A stretch of DNA of 64,000 bases from Paramagnetospirillum magnetotacticum MS-1 (GCF_000829825.1 NZ_JXSL01000030.1:813501-877500); one strand, 5' to 3'. Shown: positions 50,532 through 60,227, counted from the first letter of the stretch. Program-made: numbers and translations. Notes: a model not told the origin generated them from the letters alone.

Positions 50532-52415
50532 TCAGCTTGCCGGGGAATACTCCGGCACCAGACGACGCACAACGGCCATTGCCCGCTCGGGTTGGTGGGC
50601 GCGGCATGCCTCTGCCAGATCGGCGATGGCAATCCCCAACTCCTCTGCGTCAACGGCCCGGGGCGCCGCGACCAGCACGCCGGGCTGGCCGGTCTGCACC
50701 GGCGGCTCGGCACCGTGAAAGATTTCCTCGAACAACTTTTCGCCGGGCCTGAGGCCAGTGAAGACGATCTCCACATCCTTGTCGGGACGCAGACCGGCCA
50801 GACGGATCATCTGTCGGGCCAAATGGACGATCTTCACCGGTTCGCCCATGTCGAGAACGAAGATCTTGCCGCGGTAATCGGGATGTCCGACCCCGAAGGC
50901 CGAGGCCTGCAGCACCAGTTCCACCGCTTCCCTGACCGTCATGAAGTACCGGGTCATGTCGGGATGGGTGACGGTGATGGGGCCGCCAGCCGCCAGTTGC
51001 TTCTGAAATAGCGGCACCACCGAGCCGGTGGAGCCCAGCACATTACCGAAACGCACCGTGACAAAGCGCGTGCCGTCTTCCCTTGCGCCTGCGGCCAGAT
51101 CAAGGGCCTGGGCATACATCTCGGCCACCCGCTTGGACGCGCCCATGACATTGGTGGGATTGACTGCCTTATCAGTGGAGATCTGCACCATCAGCGCCAC
51201 ACCCGCCTCGATGCAGGCGTCGACGACGATCCGGGTGCCCACGGCATTGGTGAGAACACCTTCCTCCGGGTTGTACTCGACCATGGGCACATGCTTCAGC
51301 GCGGCGGCGTGGAACACCAGTTCCGGCTGGTGGATCGCCATCACCGAACGCACCCGCACCGCGTCGCGCACATCGCCCAGGACCGGCACATGCTCGGGGC
51401 CGCCATCGCGCTGGGATAGTTCCTGGTCGATGGAATACAGGTTGAACTCGCAGGCCTCGAACAGCACCAGCAGCGACGGTCCGAAATCGGCGATCTGGCG
51501 CACCAGTTCCGAGCCGATGGAACCACCCGCCCCGGTAACCATCACCCGGCGGCCCTTGATCAGGGCCTCCATTCCGGCGCGGTCGAGCGCCATCTGCGGC
51601 CGTCCCAGGAGATCCTCGACGGCAATGGGCCGGAGCGTCAGATGCTCGGCCAACCCGTCCTTGAGGTCGGTCAGACGGGGAATACGGGCCAGGGTCATGC
51701 CCAAACGATCGGCGGCGTCCAGCATCTCGCGCACCACCGAGCCGTCCAGGCGGTGATCGGTGATGATCAGGCGCTGCGGCGCCTCGCCCCTGGATTTCAG
51801 CGCAGCCACCACCTGTTCCAGCTCATCGGTGGACCCCAGCACATCGATGCCGTGGATGTTGCGGCCCACCCGACCGCCGCGTTCACTGACCAAGCCGACG
51901 GCGCGATATTCGGCATCGGTCGAGCGAGTGGCGCGGATGAACAACTCCGCCTCGTCACCGGCGCCCACCAGCAGGACCGGAATGGCGTCGCTGCGCAGCA
52001 GGCGGCTGGCCTGCACCTTGTCCTTGAAGGTCCGGTAAAGGAAGCGCGGCCCACCCAGCAGGGCCAACAGCACGAACCAGTTGATGATCAGAACCGAACG
52101 CGGCAGGGCCTCGAGCCGGGTGATCAGGAACAGCAGAGCCATGAAAATCAGCACGGTCAGCGTGCTGGCCCGCACCAGGGCAGCCATGTCGTTGACCGAG
52201 GCATAGCGCCAGACGCCACGGTAGAGGCGCTGGGAAATGAACACAGGAATGGCGATAGCCACGAACAGGATGGTTCCGGCCGCCAGATCGCCGCTTTTCC
52301 ATAGCAGCCACATGTCTTCGCCGAGACGCAGGTTGAGCGCCGCCCAGAATGAGACCGCCGCCATGACCACGTCATGGACGAAAGCGATATGGGCGCGCGA
52401 CAGCTTTTCCTTCAT
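50532..52415 (-). CDS. WbpM/CapD-type membrane nucleotide-sugar 4,6-dehydratase
   Basis: A 627-residue protein. Four N-terminal membrane helices (about residues 10-115), a GxxGxG-like central domain with LLVGAGDEAELFI, and a C-terminal extended SDR: VMVTGAGGSIGSELVRQIA, HAAALKHVPMVEYNP, ISTDKAVNPTNVMGASKRVAE (the catalytic Met-x3-Lys style site of this group). It converts UDP-GlcNAc to the 4-keto-6-deoxy sugar at the membrane. QuiNAc or FucNAc synthesis by the reductase at 59268-60227 would be a natural next step. Confidence 0.9.
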   Translation of the reverse strand: MKEKLSRAHIAFVHDVVMAAVSFWAALNLRLGEDMWLLWKSGDLAAGTILFVAIAIPVFISQRLYRGVWRYASVNDMAALVRASTLTVLIFMALLFLITRLEALPRSVLIINWFVLLALLGGPRFLYRTFKDKVQASRLLRSDAIPVLLVGAGDEAELFIRATRSTDAEYRAVGLVSERGGRVGRNIHGIDVLGSTDELEQVVAALKSRGEAPQRLIITDHRLDGSVVREMLDAADRLGMTLARIPRLTDLKDGLAEHLTLRPIAVEDLLGRPQMALDRAGMEALIKGRRVMVTGAGGSIGSELVRQIADFGPSLLVLFEACEFNLYSIDQELSQRDGGPEHVPVLGDVRDAVRVRSVMAIHQPELVFHAAALKHVPMVEYNPEEGVLTNAVGTRIVVDACIEAGVALMVQISTDKAVNPTNVMGASKRVAEMYAQALDLAAGAREDGTRFVTVRFGNVLGSTGSVVPLFQKQLAAGGPITVTHPDMTRYFMTVREAVELVLQASAFGVGHPDYRGKIFVLDMGEPVKIVHLARQMIRLAGLRPDKDVEIVFTGLRPGEKLFEEIFHGAEPPVQTGQPGVLVAAPRAVDAEELGIAIADLAEACRAHQPERAMAVVRRLVPEYSPAS

Positions 52416-52559
52416 TCCCCGCTCGGGCTTGCCAGATGTGCCCCATACTTAGCCGACGCGGCCCGCCGCTCCAAGCCGAAAGCTTGTCTTGCCGCCCTGG
52501 AACAAGAATCAAAAATCGGCTAGGACTGGCGGCATCTCATTAGCGGAACCTTCGAAGCA

Positions 52560-54308
52560 ATGTGTGGTCTGGCCGCGCTTTTCAGTTACCGAGCCGACGC
52601 GCCACCCCCGGACGCGGCCGAACTGGCACGCATGACCGGCGCCATGACCCGGCGCGGCCCCGATGGCGAGGGCGTGTGGAGCGGAGCAGAAGGGCGGGTC
52701 CGGCTGGGCCACCGCCGCCTGTCCATCATCGAGCTGGGAGAGCCCGGCGCCCAACCCATGATTGCCGATGACGGCAAGACCGCCATCGTCTTCAACGGCG
52801 AGATCTATAACTACCGTGCACTGCGCCTGCGCCTCGAGCAGCAGGGCGTCCGCTTGCGCTCCCATTCCGATACTGAAGTGATCCTGGAGGGCTACCGCCT
52901 TCTGGGGCCGGACATTCTTGCCCAATTGCGAGGTATGTTCGCCCTGGCGATCTGGGATGGGGAACGGGGTGGCATACTGGCGGCTCGCGACGGGCTGGGC
53001 ATCAAACCACTGTATGTTGCCGATGACGGGCGGACAGTGCGCCTCGCCTCCCAGGTCAAGGCCCTGCTGGCCGGTGGCGGCATCGAGACCGCCCCCGACC
53101 CGGCCGGGCATGCTGGATTCTTCCTGTGGGGCCATGTGCCCGAACCCCACACCCTCTACCGCTCCATCCGGGCCTTAAAGCCCGGCACCTGGGAGAGGTG
53201 GGGCCTGGATGGCCGCCGAGATTCGGGCGCTTTCTTTGATTTGGGCGCCGAACTGCGCCGCCCGCGCCAAGCCCCCCGCGCCGATCTCAAATCCGCCTTG
53301 GAAGACTCCGTGGCCCATCATCTAGTGGCTGATGTGCCGGTGGGGGTCTTCCTGTCGGCTGGCCGCGATTCCACCACGCTCGCCGCCATGGCAGCCAAAC
53401 TGGGCACGGGAAAAGTCAAAAGCGTCACCCTGGCTTTCGAGGAATTCGCCGGAACGCCCAAGGACGAGGCCCCCCTGGCCGAGCTGGCCGCGCGTCATTA
53501 CGCAACCGAACACATCACCCGGCGCATTCCGGGCGGTGATTTCGCGGCGTGTCGCGATCAGATCCTGGCTGACATGGATCAGCCGACCATCGACGGGGTC
53601 AATGTGTGGTTCGTGGCCCGTGCGGCGCGGGAATCGGGGCTGAAAGTGGCGCTGTCGGGCCTGGGCGGCGACGAATTGTTCGCTGGCTACGACAATTTCA
53701 CCACCATTCCCCGTATAGTGTCCGTGTTGGGTCCGTCAGGGGCCATTCCCGGCCTTGGTCGGGGCTTCAGAGCGCTGGCCGGTCATTTCGTGCGGCCCAA
53801 ACTGGCCGGATTGCTGGAGCTTGGCACCACCCTACCCGACGCCTATCTGTTGCGGCGCGGTCTGTTCATGCCTTGGGAACTGCCCCAGGTGATGGATGCG
53901 GACATGGCGCGCATTGGCCTGGAAGCTCTGGCGCCTCGCCTGCATTTGAAACGGGCCGCCGCCGGTCTGGGCGACGATGTTGCCGCCATCTCCGCCCTGG
54001 AGATGCAGTTCTACATGCGCAACCAGCTGCTGCGCGACGCCGATTGGGCGGGCATGGCCCATTCCCTGGAAATCCGGGTGCCCCTGGTGGATACGCATCT
54101 GCTGGACGCCGTGCTGGACCTACGCGCCGCAGGAAGGACTCCGGGTAAGGCAGACATGGCGGCATGCGCCGATCCCGGCCTGCCCACCGCCATCCTCGAG
54201 CGGCCCAAGACCGGCTTTTTCGTGCCCGTGGCCCAATGGCTGGGCGAGAGCTCCTTGCGCGGCTGGGCCAAGCGGGTCCATGCCGCCCTTTGCGAAGAGA
54301 CCCTGTGA
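52560..54308 (+). CDS. asnB: asparagine synthetase-like amidotransferase
   Basis: A 582-residue protein. Met-Cys2 starts the glutaminase domain (MCGLAALFS), followed by RGPDGEG, GHRRLSIIEL, FNGEIYNYRAL and SDTEV. The synthetase half has LSAGRDSTTLAAMA, where canonical AsnB has SGGxDS, and LSGLGGDELFAGYD. Such proteins in O-antigen loci (WbpS/WbmE type) amidate uronic acids. The diacetamido-uronic acid genes in this window offer a substrate. True asparagine synthesis remains possible. It opens a nine-gene plus-strand run to 61618; the 144-base gap before it shows no clear promoter. Confidence 0.85.
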   Translation: MCGLAALFSYRADAPPPDAAELARMTGAMTRRGPDGEGVWSGAEGRVRLGHRRLSIIELGEPGAQPMIADDGKTAIVFNGEIYNYRALRLRLEQQGVRLRSHSDTEVILEGYRLLGPDILAQLRGMFALAIWDGERGGILAARDGLGIKPLYVADDGRTVRLASQVKALLAGGGIETAPDPAGHAGFFLWGHVPEPHTLYRSIRALKPGTWERWGLDGRRDSGAFFDLGAELRRPRQAPRADLKSALEDSVAHHLVADVPVGVFLSAGRDSTTLAAMAAKLGTGKVKSVTLAFEEFAGTPKDEAPLAELAARHYATEHITRRIPGGDFAACRDQILADMDQPTIDGVNVWFVARAARESGLKVALSGLGGDELFAGYDNFTTIPRIVSVLGPSGAIPGLGRGFRALAGHFVRPKLAGLLELGTTLPDAYLLRRGLFMPWELPQVMDADMARIGLEALAPRLHLKRAAAGLGDDVAAISALEMQFYMRNQLLRDADWAGMAHSLEIRVPLVDTHLLDAVLDLRAAGRTPGKADMAACADPGLPTAILERPKTGFFVPVAQWLGESSLRGWAKRVHAALCEETL

Positions 54309-55279
54309 TGACGCCCTGGCTGCTTGACTTGCTGCAATGCCCCTCCTGTCACGCCGAGTCGAGGCTGGTTCACGAGGGTGATGGCCTAGCCTGCCCTGCT
54401 TGCGGCCAGTCGGTGCCGGTGGTCAACGGCATCCCCCGTTTCGTTGCGGCCTCCGAGAACTATGCCGAGGGTTTCGGCTGGCAATGGACGCGCTGGCGCG
54501 CTCTGCAGGTGGATCGGCTGGCGGGGCATCCCCTGTCCGAGCGCCGCTTTCTGGCCGATTCCCGCTGGGACCCCGCCTGGATCAAGGGCAAGCTGATCCT
54601 GGACGCCGGTTGCGGCGCGGGTCGCTTCACCGATGTGGCGGCGCAATTGGGGGCCCGCGTGGTGGCCTGTGACTTAAGCCGCGCCATCGACGCCTGTCAC
54701 GCCAATTGCGACGAGCCCCAGGGCAAGGCCCCCGAGCGCGGCGAAGTGGCCTGGGTCCAGGCCAACCTGCTGAACCTGCCATTCCGCCCCGGCGTCTTCG
54801 ACGCGGTCTATTGCATGGGGGTAATCCAGCACACCCCCGATCCGCCCGCGGTGATGCGCGCCCTTCCCCCCTTGCTCAAATCCGGGGGGCGGCTGGCCTA
54901 TAATTTCTACGAGAAGAACCCGCTGCGCCGCCTGGAAGTGGTGAAATACGCGCTGCGCCGCATCACTCCCGGCTGGGAGCAAAAGCGGCTGCTGGCCCTG
55001 TGCGAGACCCTGGTGAAGCTGTTCTTCCCGCTGACCCGTTGGATGAGCCGCATTCCCAAGGTCCGCTTCTTCACCCGCTTCGCCCCCATCTGCGCCACCC
55101 ATCCACCCGAACTGACCACCGAACAGCAATACGAGTGGACGGTGTTGGATACCTTCGACTGGCTCAATCCCCATTACGAGATCTGCCAGGACCACCGGGA
55201 AGTGGCGGATCTGCTGCGCGGCCTGGGCGTTGACGAGGTCGCTTCCGCCCCCGGTCTGGCCTGGGGGCGCAAGCCGTGA
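54308..55279 (+). CDS. SAM-dependent methyltransferase with N-terminal Trm112-like zinc ribbon
   Basis: A 323-residue protein. The first 45 residues contain LLQCPSCHAES and LACPACGQSVPVVNGIPRFV, a Trm112-type zinc ribbon. The methyltransferase domain has LILDAGCGAGRFTDVAA, VVACDLSRAIDA, a QANLLNLPF motif II and CMGVIQHTPDPP. The ATG at 54308 overlaps the asparagine-synthetase stop by one base (TGATG). It probably methylates a glycan or lipid in the same pathway; no closer assignment is possible. Confidence 0.85.
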   Translation: MTPWLLDLLQCPSCHAESRLVHEGDGLACPACGQSVPVVNGIPRFVAASENYAEGFGWQWTRWRALQVDRLAGHPLSERRFLADSRWDPAWIKGKLILDAGCGAGRFTDVAAQLGARVVACDLSRAIDACHANCDEPQGKAPERGEVAWVQANLLNLPFRPGVFDAVYCMGVIQHTPDPPAVMRALPPLLKSGGRLAYNFYEKNPLRRLEVVKYALRRITPGWEQKRLLALCETLVKLFFPLTRWMSRIPKVRFFTRFAPICATHPPELTTEQQYEWTVLDTFDWLNPHYEICQDHREVADLLRGLGVDEVASAPGLAWGRKP

Positions 55280-56112
55280 GCCTGCGTGACGCCATCGCCC
55301 CCCTGGCCCTGGCCGGCTGGCGGTTGGTTCGGCCAGTCCTGGGCGAAGAGAACACCTTCCGCATCCTGCTTCTCCATGACGTTCCCACCTCGAAACGAGA
55401 TGTCTTTGCCCGCCTCGTCCAGAATCTGACCATGGCCCGACGCCTGATCACCCCAGTCGAGGCCGAAGCCATCCTGGCCGGTGGGCCGGTGCCGCCGGGC
55501 CCATCGCCGGTTCTGCTCAGCTTCGACGATGGCTTCGCCTCCAATCTGGATGTGGCCGAGACCATCCTGGCCCCCCTGGGGATCAAGGCGCTGTTCTTCG
55601 TCTGCCCCGGCCTGATCGGGCTGGAACCCGAGGCCCGCGCGGCCGCCGCCACCGCCAATATCCTGCGCGGACAAAGACCGGCGCCCGAGCCGCTGCTGGG
55701 CTGGGACGGCATCGAACGGCTGGCGGCGCTGGGCCACACCATGGGCAGCCATACCAGCCATCATCTGCGCCTGACCACGCTGTCGCCCGATCAGCGCGCC
55801 GAGGAGATCGGCGGGGCCGCCCGTCTCCTGACCGAACGGCTAGGCAAGATTCCGGACTGGTTCGCCTACACCTTCGGCGATATCGACTCCATCGATGCCG
55901 CCAGTCTGGCCGAGATCGGACGGCATCACCGCTATTGCCGCTCTGGTGTTCGGGGCCCCAACAGTAAGGCAACGCCGCCGCTCGCCCTGCGCGGAGACAA
56001 TATCGATCTGGGGACTGGCGAGGCCTGGCGGGGGCTGGCGGTCGAGGGCGGTCTCGACGTCTTGTACCGCAAGCAGCGGCGCATACTCGACGCCATGGCC
56101 GATCGGAGTTAA
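55276..56112 (+). CDS. polysaccharide deacetylase-family protein (NodB homology)
   Basis: A 278-residue protein. The NodB motif 1 is VLLSFDDGFASN (Asp-Asp), motif 2 MGSHTSHHLRLT (His-x3-His zinc ligands), and YTFGDIDSIDAA lies near motif 3. There is an ILLLHDV at the N-terminus. It would remove an N- or O-acetyl group from a polysaccharide or its precursor. I see no signal peptide, so it may act in the cytoplasm. The GTG start overlaps the methyltransferase stop (GTGA). Confidence 0.85.
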   Translation: MSLRDAIAPLALAGWRLVRPVLGEENTFRILLLHDVPTSKRDVFARLVQNLTMARRLITPVEAEAILAGGPVPPGPSPVLLSFDDGFASNLDVAETILAPLGIKALFFVCPGLIGLEPEARAAAATANILRGQRPAPEPLLGWDGIERLAALGHTMGSHTSHHLRLTTLSPDQRAEEIGGAARLLTERLGKIPDWFAYTFGDIDSIDAASLAEIGRHHRYCRSGVRGPNSKATPPLALRGDNIDLGTGEAWRGLAVEGGLDVLYRKQRRILDAMADRS

Positions 56113-56121
56113 GAAGAAGCC

Positions 56122-58275
56122 ATGAAGCAGATCATCCAAAGCGCCAAATCCGGCAAGCTGTCGCTGAAACAGGTCCCCGAGCCCCGCGTGCGCACCGGCC
56201 ACCTTCTGGTCGCCACCCGCGCCTCGCTGATCAGCGCCGGGACCGAGCGCATGGTCATCGATTTCGCCAAGAAGAGTCTGGCCGCCAAGGCCAAGGCGCG
56301 GCCCGATCTGGTGCGCAAGGTGGTGGACAAGGCGCGGCGCGACGGCATCCTGGCTACCTTCAAGGCGGTGATGGCGCGCCTCGACGAGCCGCTGCCCCTG
56401 GGTTATTCCGCTGCCGGAACGGTGAGCGCCGTGGGCGGTGGCCTGGAAGGCACCTTCACCATGGGCCAGCGGGTCGCCATGGCCGGAGCCGGTCTGGCCA
56501 ATCATGCCGAGCTCAATGTGGTGCCGCGCAATCTGGCCGCGCCCATCCCCGACGATGTCCCCGACGAGGAAGCGGCCTTCGGCACGGTGGGCGCCATCGC
56601 CCTGGCCGGTGTGCGGTCCTTGGGCGCGCAGTTGGGCGATCTGGTCGCCGTGCTGGGCGTCGGGCTGGTGGGCCAGATGGCGGTGCAGTTGCTGGCCTTG
56701 CAAGGGGCCCGGGTCATCGCCCTGGACGTCAATCCCGACCGCCTGGCCCTGGCCAAATCCATGGGCGCCGAACTCACCTGGACCTTGGGCGAGCCCGGCC
56801 TTACCGAGGCGGTTGCCGCCCTGTCGGGCGGCGTGGGCTGCGATTCCGTGCTGATCGCGGCGGCCACCGATTCCTCCGAGCCACTGGCCCTGGCCGCCGA
56901 ACTGGCCCGCGACCGCGCCCGCGTGGTGCTGGTTGGCAAGACCGGCACCGAATTCGACTACGCTGCCTATATGAAGAAGGAGCTGACCCTTTCGGTGTCG
57001 CGCTCCTATGGCCCTGGCCGCTATGACGAGGAATTCGAAGGACGCGGCGTCAAATACCCGGTGGGCTGGGTGCGTTGGACCGAGACCGAAAACTTGCGCG
57101 AAGTGGTCCGCCTGATGAGCCCGTCCCTGCCCCGTCGCCTGGATGTGGGCGCCCTGATCAGCCACCGCTTCGATTTCGATCAGGCCGAGGAGGCCTATGC
57201 TCTGGTCACCGGCGGCCAGCAACCCTCCCTGGGCGTGGTGCTGCATTATGCCGAGCGGGTTTGCACCGCCCCCGCTTTCGCCGCTCCTGCCGCCGCCGCC
57301 ACGGGCAAATGCGTGCTGGGCGTTATCGGCGCCGGTAATTTCGCCCGCACCGTTCTGCTGCCCGAACTGGCCCGGCTGCCCGGCGTGGAGATGCGCACCA
57401 TCTGCACCCAGCGCGGCCAGACCGCTGAGCACGGGCAGCAGACCTTCGGCTTCGCCAATGCCACCACCGACGTGGACGCCGTGCTGAACGACACGTCCAT
57501 CAACGCGGTGCTGGTGGCCACCCGCCACGGCAACCATGCCGAGATGGTGGCGCGGTGCCTTTCCGCTGGCAAATCGGTGCTGGTGGAAAAGCCCCTGGCG
57601 CTGGACCGCGCCCAATTGAATCAGGTGATCACGGCGCGGCAAGCCTCCAACGGCTTCTTCACCGTCGGCTTCAACCGCCGCTTCGCCCCCATGGCCCAAA
57701 AGGCCGCCGCCCATCTGGCCCGCCATCTTGGCCCCAAAGTGGCGGTGCTGCGCGTCAATGCCGGGGCCCTGCCCGCCGAAAGCTGGGTCAATGCCGCCGA
57801 AGAGGGCGGCGGGCGCATCCTGGGCGAGGTCTGCCACTTCGTGGATCTGGCCCGTGCCCTGATCGGCGCGCCCATCAAGACGGTGCAGGCCGATGCCGCC
57901 CGCGTCACCCACGGGGTCTGCGACGATCTCTCCGTATCGCTGACCTTCGCAGATGGATCTCTGGCCACCATCATCTACACCGCCCAGGGCGACACCTCCC
58001 TGTCCAAGGAACGCTTCGAGTGTTTCGCTGGCGGAACTATCGTCACCATCGATAATTTTCTGTCGCTGTCCACCACCAAGGGCGGCGCCACAAAGGTGGA
58101 AAAGAGCCTGGGGCAGGACAAGGGCCACCGGGCCGAACTGGCCGCCTTCGTGGGCGCCGTGGCTTCGGGCGGCGCCGCCCCCGTTGACGAGGCCGAACTG
58201 ATCGAGACCTCCCTGGCCACCATCGCCGTGCTGGATTCGCTGGCCGAGGGCCGGCGGATCAGCCTGGAGGACTAG
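56122..58275 (+). CDS. bidomain oxidoreductase: medium-chain dehydrogenase plus Gfo/Idh/MocA
   Basis: A 717-residue fusion. Residues 1-385 are a medium-chain dehydrogenase (LISAGTERMVIDFAK, PLGYSAAGTV, AVLGVGLVGQMAVQLLA) without the canonical catalytic zinc Cys/His set. Residues from about 395 to 717 are a Gfo/Idh/MocA protein with GVIGAGNFARTVLLPEL, GKSVLVEKPLAL and GEVCHFVDLARAL. This bidomain family is known from polysaccharide clusters and some heparin-like pathways, but its reaction is unclear. It precedes the initiating glycosyltransferase by three bases. Confidence 0.88.
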   Translation: MKQIIQSAKSGKLSLKQVPEPRVRTGHLLVATRASLISAGTERMVIDFAKKSLAAKAKARPDLVRKVVDKARRDGILATFKAVMARLDEPLPLGYSAAGTVSAVGGGLEGTFTMGQRVAMAGAGLANHAELNVVPRNLAAPIPDDVPDEEAAFGTVGAIALAGVRSLGAQLGDLVAVLGVGLVGQMAVQLLALQGARVIALDVNPDRLALAKSMGAELTWTLGEPGLTEAVAALSGGVGCDSVLIAAATDSSEPLALAAELARDRARVVLVGKTGTEFDYAAYMKKELTLSVSRSYGPGRYDEEFEGRGVKYPVGWVRWTETENLREVVRLMSPSLPRRLDVGALISHRFDFDQAEEAYALVTGGQQPSLGVVLHYAERVCTAPAFAAPAAAATGKCVLGVIGAGNFARTVLLPELARLPGVEMRTICTQRGQTAEHGQQTFGFANATTDVDAVLNDTSINAVLVATRHGNHAEMVARCLSAGKSVLVEKPLALDRAQLNQVITARQASNGFFTVGFNRRFAPMAQKAAAHLARHLGPKVAVLRVNAGALPAESWVNAAEEGGGRILGEVCHFVDLARALIGAPIKTVQADAARVTHGVCDDLSVSLTFADGSLATIIYTAQGDTSLSKERFECFAGGTIVTIDNFLSLSTTKGGATKVEKSLGQDKGHRAELAAFVGAVASGGAAPVDEAELIETSLATIAVLDSLAEGRRISLED

Positions 58276-58278
58276 GAT

Positions 58279-59271
58279 ATGGCCGAGGCGTGGCAGGCGG
58301 GAATGGTGGCCGGTCTGGCCACATTCGCGGCCAGTATCGCCTCCACCCGGCTGGTCCTGGCCTGGCTGCGCCACAAGCAGATCCTCGACCATCCCAATGA
58401 GCGGTCCAGTCATAGCCTGCCCACGCCGCGTGGCGGCGGGATCGGCCTGACCCCGGTTCTGGCCCTGGCCCTGATCATGGTGGCCTATGCGGTGCCCGGC
58501 GAGACCGTGCTGCTGGCCGCCGGCGCCCTGATCCTGATGGCCATCTCCTGGCTGGATGACCGCAAGGGCCTAGCGCCCGGCCCCCGCTTCGCCGTCCAGG
58601 CCGCCGTTATCGCCGCCGCCCTGATGGGCTTGGGCGGCACGGTGATCCTGCCCCTGCCCCTATGGGCCGATCGGGTTCTGGTGGGGTTGGCTTGGCTGTG
58701 GTTCGTCAATCTCTACAATTTCATGGACGGCATCGACGGCATAACGGGCGTGGAAAGCGCCGGAATCGGCCTGGGGCTGGCCCTGGTGGCCGCCATCACC
58801 GGCGATGGCGCCCTGATTCCCCCCGCCCTGATCGTGGCGGCATGCGGGTTGGGCTTTTTGGTGTGGAACTGGCATCCGGCCAAGATCTTCATGGGCGATT
58901 CGGGGTCCATTCCGCTCGGTTTCGTGCTGGGCGGGCTGCTTCTGTCTCTGGCTGCGCAAGGCCAGTTGGCCGCCGCCCTGATCCTGCCCGGCTATTATCT
59001 CGCCGACGCCACCATCACTTTGCTTTGGCGCCTGAAAGACGGCGAAAAGATTTGGCAGGCCCATCGCCGCCATTTCTACCAGCGCGCCGTGCGCGGCGGG
59101 AAAAGCCACGCCCATGTGTCGAGCGCCGTGGCGATTTGCAATCTGCTGCTGATCGGCTGCGCCTGTCTGGCGGCGGCAGGGCTTCCAATGGCGGCAAGCC
59201 TGATGGCCATCCTGGTGGTCGGCGGGCTTTTGACCCTGTTCACCCGCTGGGCCGGAGGCATTGTGCGATGA
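58279..59271 (+). CDS. undecaprenyl-phosphate glycosyl-1-phosphate transferase (WecA/WbpL/MraY family)
   Basis: A 330-residue polytopic membrane enzyme with the family motifs NERSSHSLPTPRGGGIGL, WLDDRKGL, FVNLYNFMDGIDGI, FMGDSGSIPLGF and HRRHFYQRA. It transfers a HexNAc-1-phosphate from a UDP-sugar to undecaprenyl phosphate, starting glycan assembly. WbpL-like members accept QuiNAc or FucNAc; the neighbouring reductase and the 4,6-dehydratase would supply such a substrate. The stop overlaps the reductase start (ATGA). Confidence 0.9.
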   Translation: MAEAWQAGMVAGLATFAASIASTRLVLAWLRHKQILDHPNERSSHSLPTPRGGGIGLTPVLALALIMVAYAVPGETVLLAAGALILMAISWLDDRKGLAPGPRFAVQAAVIAAALMGLGGTVILPLPLWADRVLVGLAWLWFVNLYNFMDGIDGITGVESAGIGLGLALVAAITGDGALIPPALIVAACGLGFLVWNWHPAKIFMGDSGSIPLGFVLGGLLLSLAAQGQLAAALILPGYYLADATITLLWRLKDGEKIWQAHRRHFYQRAVRGGKSHAHVSSAVAICNLLLIGCACLAAAGLPMAASLMAILVVGGLLTLFTRWAGGIVR

Positions 59272-60227
59272 AGGTCCTGATCACCGGCGCCAATGGTTTC
59301 GTCGGTAAGGCTTTGGGCCTGCGTCTGCTGGAGGCAGGTCATTGCGTCTGCGGAGCGATTCGGCCCAATGCCCCTCTGGCGCCGGGGATCGAGGCGCGGC
59401 CCGCTGCCCATTTGTCGGCATCGGGGGACTGGAACCCCGCCGTGACCGGCTGCGAGGCCGTGGTCCATCTGGCGGCCCGCGTTCACGTCATGCACGACAC
59501 CTCGACCGATCCCCTAGCCGAGTTCCGTGCAGCCAATGTGGCGGGAACCCTGCGTCTGGCCGAGCAGGCGGCGGCGGCGGGGCTCGGCCATCTGGTGTTC
59601 CTGTCGTCCATCAAGGCCAATGGCGAGGAAACCTTCGGCACCCCCTTCGGCCCCGACAATGCCGCGCCGGTGGACCCCTACGGCATCTCCAAACTGGAAG
59701 CCGAGCGGGGGTTGGCCGAGATCGCGGCGCGCACCGGTCTGGCGGTGACGGTGCTGCGTCCTCCCCTGGTCTATGGGCCGGGGGTAAAAGGCAATTTCCG
59801 TTCCCTGATCGGGCTGGTGGACAGGGGCGTTCCCCTGCCCCTGGGCGCCATCCATAACCGCCGCTCGCTGATCGGACTGGGCAACCTCACCGACGCCATC
59901 CGCGCCTGCCTGGACCAGCCTCCGGGCGCCGGGCAGTGCCGGGTCTTCACCCTGGCCGACGGCGAAGCCTTATCCTCGCCCGATCTGGTCCGCCGCCTGG
60001 CCCGCGCCCTGGGGCGTCCCGCCCGGCTGCTGCCCGTTCCGGTCGGCCTGATGCGTTTCGCCGGAAGACTGGCCGGCAAGACCTCCGCCGTACAGCGCCT
60101 GACCGCCTCGTTGGAGGTGGAGTCCGGCACTATGGCCGCTATGATCGGCTGGTCGGCGCCCATGACCCTGGACGAGGGACTGGACGCCACCGCCCATTGG
60201 TGGCGCAACAAGGAGAAAACCTCATGA
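59268..60227 (+). CDS. NAD(P)-dependent 4-reductase/epimerase, WbpV/WbpK-like
   Basis: A 319-residue extended SDR. KVLITGANGFVGKALGL begins the cofactor site, VHLAARVHVMHD, FLSSIKANGEET, PYGISKLEAERGL with Tyr-x3-Lys, and PPLVYGPGVKGNF are the features shared with WbpV/WbpK and FnlB-like C4 reductases. It would reduce UDP-4-keto-6-deoxy-GlcNAc to UDP-QuiNAc or UDP-FucNAc. The ATG at 59268 overlaps the transferase stop and the gene's own stop overlaps manC, giving a coupled trio. Confidence 0.87.
   Translation: MKVLITGANGFVGKALGLRLLEAGHCVCGAIRPNAPLAPGIEARPAAHLSASGDWNPAVTGCEAVVHLAARVHVMHDTSTDPLAEFRAANVAGTLRLAEQAAAAGLGHLVFLSSIKANGEETFGTPFGPDNAAPVDPYGISKLEAERGLAEIAARTGLAVTVLRPPLVYGPGVKGNFRSLIGLVDRGVPLPLGAIHNRRSLIGLGNLTDAIRACLDQPPGAGQCRVFTLADGEALSSPDLVRRLARALGRPARLLPVPVGLMRFAGRLAGKTSAVQRLTASLEVESGTMAAMIGWSAPMTLDEGLDATAHWWRNKEKTS

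Noticed and set aside
50528-50538. Short palindrome AAGCTCAGCTT between gmhA and the dehydratase gene as a terminator
   Set aside because: Five-base arms with a one-base centre cannot form a stable hairpin.
55840-58413. Very long open frame (857 codons) on the minus strand
   Set aside because: It lies antisense to the deacetylase and bidomain oxidoreductase genes, has no recognisable domain and reflects high GC third positions; the plus-strand frames carry clear motifs.
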